Source of the DNA: Burkholderia sp. Ax-1719
Lineage (GTDB): Bacteria > Pseudomonadota > Gammaproteobacteria > Burkholderiales > Burkholderiaceae
Reading direction: 5' to 3'
Assembly: GCF_011753055.1 (NCBI RefSeq)
Contig: NZ_VWWJ01000002.1
Span: forward strand, 372,001 to 436,000
DNA length: 64,000 bases
The notes under the pieces are model-generated. The model ran no database searches, was not told the DNA's origin, and saw only the letters and a program-made list of their open reading frames with translations. The translations under genes were made by a program, and so were the position numbers. Below are positions 31,281 through 39,627 of the stretch, piece after piece (the first letter of the stretch is position 1; every line of letters starts with the position of its first letter).

Positions 31281-31814
31281 TCAAGCCGCAACCGGACGCG
31301 CGATCCGATGAAAATTCCGGCTGAAATACACCAGCCCGTCACCATCGTGGCGCACGCGAATACGGGTGGCTTCCACGAACATCACCGAATGCGAGCCGAC
31401 TTCCTTCATCTCCACGATGTTGCCCTCGATGCTCGCTAGCGCGTCACGCAGCACGGGAACGTCGGCGTCGCCGTCGAGCCAGCCTGGCAACGCGAAGCGC
31501 TCTTCCATGGGCAGTTTCGTCATGCCCGCAAAGTGTTTCGCCAGGTCTTCATGCTCGCCGGGCAGCACGTTGATGCACACGCGCCGGTTGCCTTCGAACA
31601 CTGAATGCATCGCGCTCGAACGGTTGAGACACACGAGCACGGTGGGCGGCGTATCGGTCACGGAGCAGACTGCGCTAGCCGTGATGCCGCAGCGGCCAGA
31701 TGGACCATCCGTGGTGATGACATTGACCGCAGCGGGGAGGTGGGCCATGGCTTGCCGGAAATTGGCGCGGGCGTCGTCGGCGGGCGTGGGAGCGTGATTG
31801 GCAGTGTGGGACAT
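31281..31814 (-). CDS. iacG: Flavin reductase, IacG-like
   Basis: A 177-residue HpaC/flavin-reductase-like protein (FRQAMAHLPAAVNVITTDGP, GITASAVCSVTDTPPTVLVCL, CINVLPGEHEDLAKHFAG, and the end FSRNFHRIARP). It reduces a flavin with NAD(P)H to supply a monooxygenase. Placed beside the iac genes it corresponds to IacG, which would support IacA. It is minus strand, separate from iacABIHE and divergent from the response regulator. The 297-base gap between them carries a 16-base box that recurs upstream of the sensor kinase. Confidence 0.8.
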   Translation of the reverse strand: MSHTANHAPTPADDARANFRQAMAHLPAAVNVITTDGPSGRCGITASAVCSVTDTPPTVLVCLNRSSAMHSVFEGNRRVCINVLPGEHEDLAKHFAGMTKLPMEERFALPGWLDGDADVPVLRDALASIEGNIVEMKEVGSHSVMFVEATRIRVRHDGDGLVYFSRNFHRIARPVAA

Positions 31815-31921
31815 ACGTCGGTTCCGTATTCAGGCGTGAGCGATAGACTCAGATTAGGGCACGGTAATTTTGAAAAGTATCGGCATGATTGCCTGCTTCA
31901 TAGGCGCTTGCCCGCATCGAT

Positions 31922-31937
31922 CTAAAGATTTCTTCAG
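31922..31937. promoter_or_regulatory. Shared iac box, copy 1
   Basis: CTAAAGATTTCTTCAG lies between divergent iacG and the response-regulator gene, 108 bases from the iacG start. It matches CTAAAGAAATCTTCAG at 37104-37119 in all but two central bases. Each copy is an imperfect palindrome (CTAAAGA/TCTTCAG arms). Confidence 0.6.
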
Positions 31938-32111
31938 CGCAGTGCGCAATGCATGGCAAACGTCACCTAAGCGCAATACCTGGTTTCCCGGGCGATTTTG
32001 ATCGGATAGGATGGTGCGCTGGCAGGACGCTATATCTGAGCCTGCAACGCACGTGCAGGATGTGTGAGTCTCGCGGGTCGAAGCCGCATTAACTTTTTGT
32101 GGAGAGAGCAG

Positions 32112-32747
32112 ATGACGGTTCCTGCTCAGGTCGTTTATATCGTAGACGATGATAGTGGCATGCGTACCTCGCTGGCATGGCTGCTCGATTCGGTGGGGAT
32201 TCAATCTGCAGGATTTGGCAGCGCTGCGGAATTTCTCGCGGCCTACGACGCGAAGACGCCAGCCTGCCTGATACTCGATGTTCGGATGCCCGAGCGCAGC
32301 GGCTTTGATGTGCAGTTCGAGCTGAACCGGCGCGGCGCTACGCTACCGATTATCTTTGTGAGCGGTCACGGCGATATTCCCATGTCGGTTCGTGCGATGC
32401 AGAATGGCGCAATCGATTTCGTGGAAAAGCCCTATAACTCGCAGCAGATGCTCGACCGCGTCCAGCGTGCGCTCAAGATCGCCGGGCAACGTCACGCCGT
32501 TGACATGAAGCGCAGTGAATTGCGGCAAAGAATTGAATCGCTGACGGCGCGTGAAAAGGAAGTCCTGCGTGGTGTGATCGATGGAAAGGGCAGCAAACGC
32601 ATTGCCGCCGATCTGGAGATCAGCGTGAAAACGGTGGATGTGCATCGTGCGAGCATCAAGGACAAGCTCGGCGCAGAATCGATTGCGATGCTCGTGCGCG
32701 ACGTGGTCGCTGTATGGAATCCGGATGACGGCGCAGATAAAGTCTGA
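32112..32747 (+). CDS. FixJ/NarL-type response regulator of the iac cluster
   Basis: The start is the ATG at 32112, after GGAGAGAGCAG. The protein is 211 residues. The receiver domain (VVYIVDDDSGMRTSLAWLLD, phospho-acceptor Asp in CLILDVRMPERSG, Lys in FVEKPY) is followed by a LuxR-type helix-turn-helix (LTAREKEVLRGVIDGKGSKR, ISVKTVDVHRASIKDKLG). The partner is probably the PAS kinase at 37202, which lies 4.5 kb away across iacABIHE. A two-component IacS/IacR2 system is known for IAA catabolism in P. phytofirmans, and this pair fits that description. It likely binds the 16-base box found upstream of both genes. Confidence 0.85.
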   Translation: MTVPAQVVYIVDDDSGMRTSLAWLLDSVGIQSAGFGSAAEFLAAYDAKTPACLILDVRMPERSGFDVQFELNRRGATLPIIFVSGHGDIPMSVRAMQNGAIDFVEKPYNSQQMLDRVQRALKIAGQRHAVDMKRSELRQRIESLTAREKEVLRGVIDGKGSKRIAADLEISVKTVDVHRASIKDKLGAESIAMLVRDVVAVWNPDDGADKV

Positions 32748-32831
32748 GCGGGTTTTAGTCGCTTGTCAGCCGCAGTGTGCGACGGACAGGCGACTGCGAG
32801 AGCCTGACAAGCACGCGTAATTCAAGCGCCA

Positions 32832-33575
32832 TTAGCGCATATAGAGACCGCCGTTCACATCCCAGCAGGCGCCATTGGCGAAATATGCCTGCCCAGAAGC
32901 CAGCAGAATCGCCACATCGGCCACATATTCCGCATTGCCGAGCCGTCCCACTGGAATGCCTGCAATCACCTTGTCGAGCTTATCTGCTGGCACGCTTTCA
33001 TGAACGATGGGCAAATCCAGCGGGCCGGGCGAGATGGCGTTCACCGTCACGCCCTTGGCGGCGAGGTCGCGTGCAAAGACTTTAGTGAGCGTCAGTGTGC
33101 CGCCTTTTGCTGCGGCATAATGCGCGCCCGTGGCCGATCCGCCATTTTGCCCCGCCAGTGAAGCGATATTGACGATGCGGCCCTCGCCGCGATCGGCGAA
33201 ATACTGGCCGAAAACCTGGCAGCCAAACAGCACGCTTTTCAGGTTCACGTTGATGACCTGATCGAATTGCTCGCCGGTAATCTCCATGACGGGTACGACC
33301 TTGGACGCACCGGCGTTGTTGACGAGTGCGTCGACTTGGCCCCAGCGTGTGGCCACGGTTTTCAGCGCGCTTTCGAAGCCCGCCTTCGAGGTGACATCGA
33401 GAGGCACGGCAAAGGCCGTCGAGCCATCGGGGCTCAGCGAGGCAGCAACTTCACGCGCCGCGTCGAGCGCGAGATCGGCCAGCGCGACGCGATAGCCCGC
33501 TGCGTGGAATTTCGTGGCGATGGTCGCGCCCAGCCCGCGTGCCGCACCCGTTACGATCACGACTCTTGTCGTCAT
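32832..33575 (-). CDS. iacE: Short-chain dehydrogenase/reductase, IacE-like
   Basis: A 247-residue SDR with VIVTGAARGLGATIATKF (cofactor loop), NNAG, IVNIASLAGQNGG (Ser) and YAAAK (Tyr-Lys). In the IAA pathway IacE acts after IacA and yields dioxindole-3-acetate from the hydroxylated indole intermediate. It is last of the iacA-iacB-iacI-iacH-iacE operon on the minus strand, 44 bases after iacH. The identification rests on the whole cluster, because the SDR family alone is not specific. Confidence 0.8.
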   Translation of the reverse strand: MTTRVVIVTGAARGLGATIATKFHAAGYRVALADLALDAAREVAASLSPDGSTAFAVPLDVTSKAGFESALKTVATRWGQVDALVNNAGASKVVPVMEITGEQFDQVINVNLKSVLFGCQVFGQYFADRGEGRIVNIASLAGQNGGSATGAHYAAAKGGTLTLTKVFARDLAAKGVTVNAISPGPLDLPIVHESVPADKLDKVIAGIPVGRLGNAEYVADVAILLASGQAYFANGACWDVNGGLYMR

Positions 33576-33619
33576 GAGAATAAACTCCTGGAATTCATAG
33601 GTTGTTGCTCAAGCAACGA

Positions 33620-34753
33620 TCAAGCGGCAAGCGCAGATTCAATACGCGACGCCACGGCGCAAACCAGTTCGTCTGCGCCGTGCCGGCCGATGATCTGCAG
33701 ACCCGCTTTAAGCGCAGTGCCTTTAACGGTAACCGGCAGACTCAAGGCCGGATGCCCGCTCAGATTAAATGGCCTGATCAGTGACGACATGGCGATCACC
33801 GACGTGCCATTGCGCGCCTGTTCAAGCGTGATGGGAAAATCGGGCAGGGTGGGCATAACCAGAACGTCCACGGTTTCCAGCGCATGATTGACGGCCTGGG
33901 TAAAGCGTGTTCTCACTCGCTCCGCGTTTTCCACGTCCAGATCGCTGGTCTTTGCCGCCGCACGCAGCCGTGCTGCGAGATCGGGCTGAAGGTGGCCCGT
34001 TTCGACGAGTTGGCCAAATGCCACCGATGTTTCGCGGTTGATGATTGACAGTCCCGCGTTGAACGCATCGGCGAGGCCAGGCAGATTGACGTATGCCGAT
34101 GCAAAATCGGCTTTGCGTATGGCCAGTTCGACCGCTTCAGAAATTTCGGGGCGAGCCTCGGCCTGCACGATGCCAACACGCGCCGCGCCAGCGCCGCCTT
34201 CGGCAACGCCGAGGTCGAATGCCGGACTGATCGCGGACATCGCCGCGACGATCACCCGCATCTCACGCGCAAAAGGCCCGACGCAATCCAGCGTGCTGTG
34301 AGCGGGCGCAGCGCCGACGCGCGAGACACGTCCAAAGGTCGGCTTTAACCCGATCACACCGCAGCAGGCCGCCGGGCCGCGTATTGAACCGCCCGTATCG
34401 GTGCCGAGCGCGGCGTCCGCCAGGCGTGCGCCCACTGCGACAGCGGAACCGCTGGATGAGCCGCCGGGAATACGCGTGGCGTCCTGCGGATTCACCGGCG
34501 TGCCCGTATATTCGTTCATGCCGGTCATGCCAAAAGCCAGTTCGTGCATATTGGCCTTCCCGACGATCTTCCAGCCGCCGTCGAGCAGGCGTTGCACGAC
34601 TTCGGCGTGGCGTTGGGCGGGCGCGACGTCGGCCAGCGCACGGCTCGCGCCGGTGGTGCGATAGCCTGCGATGTCGATCGAGTCCTTGATGACGATGGTC
34701 GGACTCGCGGCATCGCGGCCGCCCAATGAAAATTGCTCAAGCAATGCACTCAT
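33620..34753 (-). CDS. iacH: Amidase-signature enzyme, IacH-like
   Basis: The ATG at 34753 overlaps the iacI stop as ATGA. The protein is 377 residues. The catalytic Ser-cisSer-Lys set can be seen: Lys in VIKDSIDIAGY, the cis-Ser in [13 protein letters not shown], and the nucleophile in TDTGGSIRGPAACCG. IacH is an amidase-family member of the auxin catabolic cluster that acts downstream of dioxindole-acetate on the way to catechol. It is shorter than many amidases (450-500 residues), mainly at the N-terminus, but the core is complete. An upstream in-frame extension to 35188 is shadow sequence. Confidence 0.83.
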   Translation of the reverse strand: MSALLEQFSLGGRDAASPTIVIKDSIDIAGYRTTGASRALADVAPAQRHAEVVQRLLDGGWKIVGKANMHELAFGMTGMNEYTGTPVNPQDATRIPGGSSSGSAVAVGARLADAALGTDTGGSIRGPAACCGVIGLKPTFGRVSRVGAAPAHSTLDCVGPFAREMRVIVAAMSAISPAFDLGVAEGGAGAARVGIVQAEARPEISEAVELAIRKADFASAYVNLPGLADAFNAGLSIINRETSVAFGQLVETGHLQPDLAARLRAAAKTSDLDVENAERVRTRFTQAVNHALETVDVLVMPTLPDFPITLEQARNGTSVIAMSSLIRPFNLSGHPALSLPVTVKGTALKAGLQIIGRHGADELVCAVASRIESALAA

Positions 34754-35289
34754 GCTGACGTTTCCTGATCCGATGGAAGAAGGGCGGCGCGAGCATTGAC
34801 CGACCACGGCGCGTCGAACAGACGTTCGGTGCGGAAATGCGCAATCAGCCAGTCCACGCCGTTTGGCGACGGTGTGAAATCCACCGCGAGCCGCGCACCA
34901 ATCAACTCCGCACTGCCGTCGACATAACCGGACGCCTGCATCATGATCCAGCGTCCCGTTGCCTGCTGGCCGTTGACGTCGATGGTTTCGGACGTGACGA
35001 AATGCACGTTGGTGGTGAAATGCGGCGTGGGTGGCAAGTAGCGCGAGAGCATCGCGACGATCTGCGCACGCCCGAGCGAGCGCCCGAAGGTCTGCGCGTA
35101 GTGCGTGCCAACGCCTTCCCAGACCGCATCGTCGGTGAAGAGCGCGCCCAGCGATTCGCCGTCGAGCACCGTCGCGGGCACGTCGCACAGCGCCATATAA
35201 CGCGTGAACGTGCGGCGCACGGCGCGCTCCGCTTCCAGATAGGCAAGGCGCGCTTCGAGCGCCGCGATGCGTGCGTCAGTGTCGCTCAT
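34750..35289 (-). CDS. iacI: SnoaL/NTF2-like protein, IacI-like
   Basis: A 179-residue protein with a coiled N-terminus (ARIAALEARLAYLEAERAVR) and an NTF2/SnoaL fold (FTRYMALCDVPATVLDGESL, LFTDDAVWEGVG, HFTTNVHFVTSETIDVNGQ). NTF2-like proteins of this type are found as IacI in all known iac clusters; the reaction is not firmly settled. Its stop overlaps the iacH start and it begins 7 bases after iacB. Confidence 0.8.
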   Translation of the reverse strand: MSDTDARIAALEARLAYLEAERAVRRTFTRYMALCDVPATVLDGESLGALFTDDAVWEGVGTHYAQTFGRSLGRAQIVAMLSRYLPPTPHFTTNVHFVTSETIDVNGQQATGRWIMMQASGYVDGSAELIGARLAVDFTPSPNGVDWLIAHFRTERLFDAPWSVNARAALLPSDQETSA

Positions 35290-35296
35290 TGCGTGC

Positions 35297-35677
35297 TCAC
35301 GCGTTCGCTGCGTTCACTGCGGGCGGCACGACCAGTTCGCGTCCCACGCGTGCTTCGATCTTGCCGTAGCGCCAGAGGTTGTATTCGCCCACCGCAGTCG
35401 TGCGATAGAGATTGCAGACGGCGGTGACCGTGTCGAAATCCACCACGTCGGCCATGATGTAGAACGTCCACGGCGCGCCGTCCGACTGGCCGACCACGAG
35501 GCGGTCGTCGTCCATGATGCCGAGCACGCGCACGCCTTCCATCGCTTCGATAGCGGCCAGCATCTTGCCGTAGGCCTGCCACACCGTGCCGATCTGCTCA
35601 CGCGGCAGATCGAAGAAGTTTTGCGTGACGCCGCAGCAGAAGAGGACACGCAGGGGAAGCTTGTTGGCGGTGTTCAT
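35297..35677 (-). CDS. iacB: Small conserved protein, IacB-like
   Basis: A 126-residue protein without a known fold name, beginning MNTANKLPLRVLFCCGVTQN. Other recognisable stretches are MLAAIEAMEGVRVLGIMDDD and WTFYIMADVVDFDTVTAVCN. It sits between iacA and iacI exactly where iacB is expected. It may be a dimeric alpha+beta-barrel protein of the EthD/muconolactone-isomerase type. A catalytic or cofactor role is unproven. Confidence 0.75.
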   Translation of the reverse strand: MNTANKLPLRVLFCCGVTQNFFDLPREQIGTVWQAYGKMLAAIEAMEGVRVLGIMDDDRLVVGQSDGAPWTFYIMADVVDFDTVTAVCNLYRTTAVGEYNLWRYGKIEARVGRELVVPPAVNAANA

Positions 35678-35729
35678 CGATTATTTCCTTGGTAGTTCGA
35701 ATCAAATAACTGGATTTAGTGAAAACGCT

Positions 35730-36929
35730 TCACAGATAGCCGGGAATCGGCGGCACGCCCACAAAAACCGCGCCCGCGCCATCGTAATTGCCTTCGGCGA
35801 GGAAAGCGTGCTGCGTCACCACGATGGCGTCGCGCAAAAGGCGCTGGAGCGGGTGCGTGCGATAGATCGCCATGGTGCCGCCCAGGCGATAGGCGCGCAT
35901 CACGACGTCCGCGCCTTCACGTGCAACCTGGGTGGCCGCAAGGCGCAACAGGCTGACCTGATCGGGCGTGGCGCTATTGCCTGCCGCAATCGACTCCCAT
36001 ACGCTTTCGGTCGCTTCGTAGAAGAACGCACGCGCGGAACGCAATTGCGCTTCCGCTTTGGCGAGTTCGATACGGTAATAGGCGCGGTCCGCGAGTTGCG
36101 GCGCGCCGGTCGTGGTGCGGCGGCCGCCCGACATCTGGTTGGCCACATCAAGCGCGGCGCGCGCAAGGCCCAGATTCACGACGGCCAGCACTTGCGCCGC
36201 GTAAGCGACCGTCGGGTAGCGATAAAGCGGCTCATCGACGGTGGCGGGGCCGCCACGCACGAAGGTCCATTCGTCGGAGACCACCGCGCCCTTGAGGCGC
36301 AGGTCGTGGCTGCCGGTGCCCTGCATGCCCACGACGCTCCAGTTCTCGACGATTTCAATATCGGAGGCGCGAAACACGGCGGTGCGCGGCTTGCCCGGCG
36401 CGCCGCCATCTTTGGCGCCGGTGTCGATGCCCACGCCCAGCCAGTCCGCACCCTTGCAGCCGCTCGCAAACTTCCAGGTGCCTTCGACCAGCCAGCCGCC
36501 GCCTTCGGCGGGCTGCACTTTCTGGACCGGAAAGAGGCCCGCGCCGAAGGCCTGATCGGGACCGCTCGCGTAGATTTGGGCCTGCGTTTCAAGGGGCAGC
36601 GCGGCCAGATAGATATTCGCCGAGCCGAAGCTTGCGACCCACGCGGCGGAACCGTCGGCGGTGGCGATGCGTTCGATCATGCGCAGAAATTCCGCCGGCG
36701 GGCGGGCGTCGCCGCCAAAGCGCTTCGGCGTGGCGGCGCGATAGATGCCCGCGCGCTTGAACATGTCGATCACGTCGCGCGGCACGTGCGAGAGCCGCTC
36801 GAACTCATCGCGGCGCGCGACAATGACCTCGACAAGCTCGTCCAGTGTCAGGGTTTCGTTGGCGTCGGCGGGAAGCGAGGCCGGAAAGTGGCTGGCCTGG
36901 GGCGAAAGGGCGGTCGCGGTAGCGCGCAT
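35730..36929 (-). CDS. iacA: Acyl-CoA-dehydrogenase-like flavin monooxygenase, IacA-like
   Basis: The start is the ATG at 36929 with AGGAGA seven bases upstream; the frame extends farther but into non-coding sequence. The protein is 399 residues. The fold is that of acyl-CoA dehydrogenase-type (group D) flavin monooxygenases: N-terminal helical part (DMFKRAGIYRAATPKRFGGD), central barrel (GTWKFASGCKGADWLGVGI, NWSVVGMQGTGSHDLRLKG), and C-terminal helical bundle (YRLGGTMAIYRTHPLQRLLR). IacA catalyses the first oxidation of indole-3-acetate, and the same family oxidises indole to indigo. It is first of iacABIHE. Reduced flavin would come from IacG. Confidence 0.88.
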   Translation of the reverse strand: MRATATALSPQASHFPASLPADANETLTLDELVEVIVARRDEFERLSHVPRDVIDMFKRAGIYRAATPKRFGGDARPPAEFLRMIERIATADGSAAWVASFGSANIYLAALPLETQAQIYASGPDQAFGAGLFPVQKVQPAEGGGWLVEGTWKFASGCKGADWLGVGIDTGAKDGGAPGKPRTAVFRASDIEIVENWSVVGMQGTGSHDLRLKGAVVSDEWTFVRGGPATVDEPLYRYPTVAYAAQVLAVVNLGLARAALDVANQMSGGRRTTTGAPQLADRAYYRIELAKAEAQLRSARAFFYEATESVWESIAAGNSATPDQVSLLRLAATQVAREGADVVMRAYRLGGTMAIYRTHPLQRLLRDAIVVTQHAFLAEGNYDGAGAVFVGVPPIPGYL

Positions 36930-37103
36930 GAAGCATCTCCTGAAGATTGGGGGCAAGTGTTCGATGTTGTGGTGCGGGCGCTGCGGACCTGCCGAAAAGC
37001 GTCTCGTCCGCGTCTCGTCCGATTTGCTATTCAGTCTAGGAACGACAAAATTGGCCAGCAATTGGGGCGCAGACTCGAAACATGGGTGAAATCCAGCGGC
37101 CAT

Positions 37104-37119
37104 CTAAAGAAATCTTCAG
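37104..37119. promoter_or_regulatory. Shared iac box, copy 2
   Basis: CTAAAGAAATCTTCAG lies between divergent iacA (start 36929) and the PAS kinase (start 37202). Fourteen of 16 bases match the copy at 31922-31937. The two sites control the outer ends of the same cluster. Confidence 0.6.
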
Positions 37120-37201
37120 GTTCCCGGCGCACAGGGCCGGTGATATCGTTCCGACTAGCGTTTCGACTGAGCGCTGCGGCTCGTTTGAGAGAACTGTGCA
37201 T

Positions 37202-38671
37202 ATGACGTCCCTGGTAGAAGCCGATTTCCATAGTTTGCTCGACGCATTGACGCTTTGCGTGCTGCTGCACGATTCGCAAAGCAAGGCGATCGTGTGGGCG
37301 AACCGGGCGGCGTGCGACGCACTGGGTTTCAGCGTGGACGAACTGATTCCGCTGAAGGCGCGCGACATGACGCGGCCCGAGCCGAAATACGATCGCGAAC
37401 TGGCGATTGCGGCGATGAACCGTTCGGCGACGCAGGGGCCGCAGGTGTATGAGTGGTGTTACCGGTCGAGAACGGGCGGCGACATGCTGTCCGAGGCGAT
37501 CGCCACGACGGTCCATCTGCAGGAGCGCGACGTCGTGATGGTGCAGTTTCGCGACATCAGCGCCGAAGAATGCATTAAAAGAAAGTTGCGCGCGCACGAA
37601 ACGCGGTTGCGCGAATTCATGCAGGACCTCAGCGAAGGCGTGGCGCTGCTCAACGAAACCGCTGAGATCCAGTACATCAGCGAATCGGGCAGGCGTTTGC
37701 TGGGCCTTGCGGCAGACGATGCGCCCGGCGTCATCGTCGGCTACCTCGCAGCGGACGAGGTGCCGGGCCTTCTGCAACAACTCGCTGAAGCGCCAACGGA
37801 TGGCCCGTCCAGCCCCAGTCGTTATCGAAGCGCCGACGGCGAGCATTGGCTGCGTCTCACCTGCAGACGCATCGAGCTTGAAGAAGATCTGCGCGGCGTG
37901 CTGATTCACTTTCGCGACATCACCGACGTGGTGCGAACCGAAGAAGCGCGCCGCGCCGAAGCGCGCCTGCTCGAATACGCGGGCCGTTACAACGCGATGG
38001 GTGAAATGGCGATGGCGATTGCGCACGAGTTGAGCCAGCCGGTGGCCGCCATCCGCAATTTCGTGGAAGGCGCGATCCAGCGGCTTGCGCAGCCAGATTC
38101 GCTCCAATCGGCGATCTGGGGATTGCGCGCGGCAGACCGGCAGGCCGAGCACGCGGCGGCGATCATCAAGAGCGTGCGCGAATACGTCGCGCGGCGCGAC
38201 CCGAATATCGCCGTCACGGATCTGCGCACGATTCTTTCCGAAGCCGCATGGTTCGTGCAGGTGCGCGCGCGTGAAGCCGATGTCAGCGTTCATGTCGAGT
38301 TGGGCGACGAGCCGCTGCTGATCGAATGCGAGCGGGTGTTGATCGGGCAGGTCGTGCTGAATCTGGCGTTCAATGCAATCGACGCGCTGGCCACGGCGCA
38401 TGGCGAACACCAGAACCGCAAGAGTTTGACCATTGGCGCGCGCGTGAATGAAGGCCAGGCGCTGGTTTTCGTACGCGACAACGGGCCTGGCATTTCGGAA
38501 GGGCATGAGCGTCTCTTCGACGGCTTTTCATCGTCGAAGGAGACGGGCAATGGCATTGGCCTGTCGCTGTGCAAAAGCATCATTGCAAGACATGGCGGCG
38601 TGATCCGCGCGTTTCCGGTGGAGACGGGCGGGCTCGAATGCCGCTTCTGGTTGCCGTTTGCCAACGACTAA
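37202..38671 (+). CDS. PAS-domain sensor histidine kinase of the iac cluster
   Basis: A protein of 489 residues from the ATG at 37202 (MTSLVEADFHSLL); a 40-residue longer version has no ribosome-binding site and would cover the shared box. There are no membrane helices, so it is a cytoplasmic sensor. PAS 1 is about residues 10-125 (NRAACDALGFSVDELIPLKA), PAS 2 about 130-250 (LSEGVALLNETAEIQYIS). The H-box is IAHELSQPVAAIRN, and the ATPase motifs are NLAFNAIDAL, VRDNGPGISEG and SKETGNGIGLSLCKSI. The kinase type is FixL/DctB-like. It probably senses indole-3-acetate or a catabolite and passes phosphate to the FixJ-type regulator at 32112, as in the IacS/IacR2 pair. Confidence 0.87.
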   Translation: MTSLVEADFHSLLDALTLCVLLHDSQSKAIVWANRAACDALGFSVDELIPLKARDMTRPEPKYDRELAIAAMNRSATQGPQVYEWCYRSRTGGDMLSEAIATTVHLQERDVVMVQFRDISAEECIKRKLRAHETRLREFMQDLSEGVALLNETAEIQYISESGRRLLGLAADDAPGVIVGYLAADEVPGLLQQLAEAPTDGPSSPSRYRSADGEHWLRLTCRRIELEEDLRGVLIHFRDITDVVRTEEARRAEARLLEYAGRYNAMGEMAMAIAHELSQPVAAIRNFVEGAIQRLAQPDSLQSAIWGLRAADRQAEHAAAIIKSVREYVARRDPNIAVTDLRTILSEAAWFVQVRAREADVSVHVELGDEPLLIECERVLIGQVVLNLAFNAIDALATAHGEHQNRKSLTIGARVNEGQALVFVRDNGPGISEGHERLFDGFSSSKETGNGIGLSLCKSIIARHGGVIRAFPVETGGLECRFWLPFAND

Positions 38672-38688
38672 CGATTAGTGGCTAACGA

Positions 38689-39075
38689 TTACCGGCCGAG
38701 CGATCTGGCGGTTTTTCCGCCCAGACCGAAGTCCGTGTTCGGAATATCCTTGATCATCACGCGCGTGGCGTCGAGCGGCGTATCCAGAACGCTGGCGCCC
38801 GTTTCGCACAGCGCATGAATCAGCGCGCGCTTCTGCTCATCGGTGCGCCCCGCAATGAGGATGGCGATGATGACGGGCAACGCAGGCGGCGTACCTTGCG
38901 AAGCCGCGCGCCCACCAATGCCATAGTCGCTTGACGGCAGTTCGCTCAAGAGGATTCGCACTGCTTCCGCCGGCGCGCCGATGGTGTCGACAGTCGCTTG
39001 CGTGAGTTGTTCGATGAGCGCGGCTTTGCGCGTTTCGGCGTGGCCCGCGGGCAAATACACTTCAAGCGTAGGCAT
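38689..39075 (-). CDS. Fused (two-domain) 4-oxalocrotonate-tautomerase-family protein
   Basis: The start is set by chemistry: only the ATG at 39075 gives MPTLEVYLPAGH with the catalytic Pro right after Met. The frame's upstream TTG start would bury it. The 128 residues fall into two tautomerase units: residues 1-60 end DYGIGGRAASQ, and the second starts near PVIIAILIAGR and ends DFGLGGKTARSLGR. Fused 4-OT proteins are known in the tautomerase superfamily. Here it follows iacC-iacD on the minus strand, separated by a strong hairpin, so it may isomerise an intermediate of the late iac steps or a catechol-derived oxo acid. It is not among the usual iacA-I genes. Confidence 0.8.
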   Translation of the reverse strand: MPTLEVYLPAGHAETRKAALIEQLTQATVDTIGAPAEAVRILLSELPSSDYGIGGRAASQGTPPALPVIIAILIAGRTDEQKRALIHALCETGASVLDTPLDATRVMIKDIPNTDFGLGGKTARSLGR

Positions 39076-39093
39076 GAAATTAACCGGAAGTGA

Positions 39094-39122
39094 CAAGGCC
39101 TCGATTCGATATCGAGGCCTTG
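39094..39122 (-). other. Perfect 12-bp hairpin between iacD and the tautomerase gene
   Basis: CAAGGCCTCGAT and ATCGAGGCCTTG are separated by a 5-base loop. It starts 8 bases beyond the iacD stop and ends 19 bases before the tautomerase start. There is no T-run. An attenuator or processing site that lowers tautomerase expression relative to iacCD is likely. Confidence 0.7.
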
Positions 39123-39129
39123 AGGTTAT

Positions 39130-39627
39130 TTAAAGCAGGAAGCCAATGGCGTTCAATGCGTCCGTCGAATCGATCAGGCGGATCACTTTCTGCACAAGGC
39201 GCGGCTCATCGCCGTCGAAGCGGATTCGATGCGTGAGATCGGCGGCGAAAATCGTCGGAATGGAGCGCTTGTAGGCCACGATAATCTGAGCCGATTGCAC
39301 TTCCACCACATCCGCTTCGTCGCTGGCGAGCGTAAAGCGCGACACCGTACGCACCGTGCGCGCCGCATCCGATGCCGAAGCGGAGTAGCCCGAAGTCATG
39401 CGCTCCACGCGTTTCTCGCGCATGTCCTGATCGTCGTAGGCGTAGTTCAGCGTGGCGGCGAAGTCCGTGGTGGCCGGATCGATCGGCACTACGTAGAAAC
39501 CGGCGGGATCCCACAACTGCAGCCACTCGCGATATTCGCGGCGGTCGAGCATTTCGGCTTCGCGCCAGATGAAGCGCACGGCGCGCGAAAACGTGTCTTG
39601 AGACATCAGCTTGTTGCGGTCGTCCAT
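39130..39627 (-). CDS. iacD: Aromatic-ring-hydroxylating dioxygenase beta subunit, IacD-like
   Basis: A 165-residue NTF2-fold subunit (FSRAVRFIWREAEMLDRREY, WLQLWDPAGFYVVPID, LNYAYDDQDMREKRVERM, SRFTLASDEADVVEV). Two adjacent ATGs overlap the iacC stop: the one at 39630 gives ATGA, the one at 39627 gives TGATG. GGAGG lies 1 and 4 bases before them, so I chose 39627. It pairs with IacC to form the Rieske oxygenase that acts late in IAA degradation. The 24-base extension upstream lies inside iacC and is not needed. Confidence 0.87.
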   Translation of the reverse strand: MDDRNKLMSQDTFSRAVRFIWREAEMLDRREYREWLQLWDPAGFYVVPIDPATTDFAATLNYAYDDQDMREKRVERMTSGYSASASDAARTVRTVSRFTLASDEADVVEVQSAQIIVAYKRSIPTIFAADLTHRIRFDGDEPRLVQKVIRLIDSTDALNAIGFLL

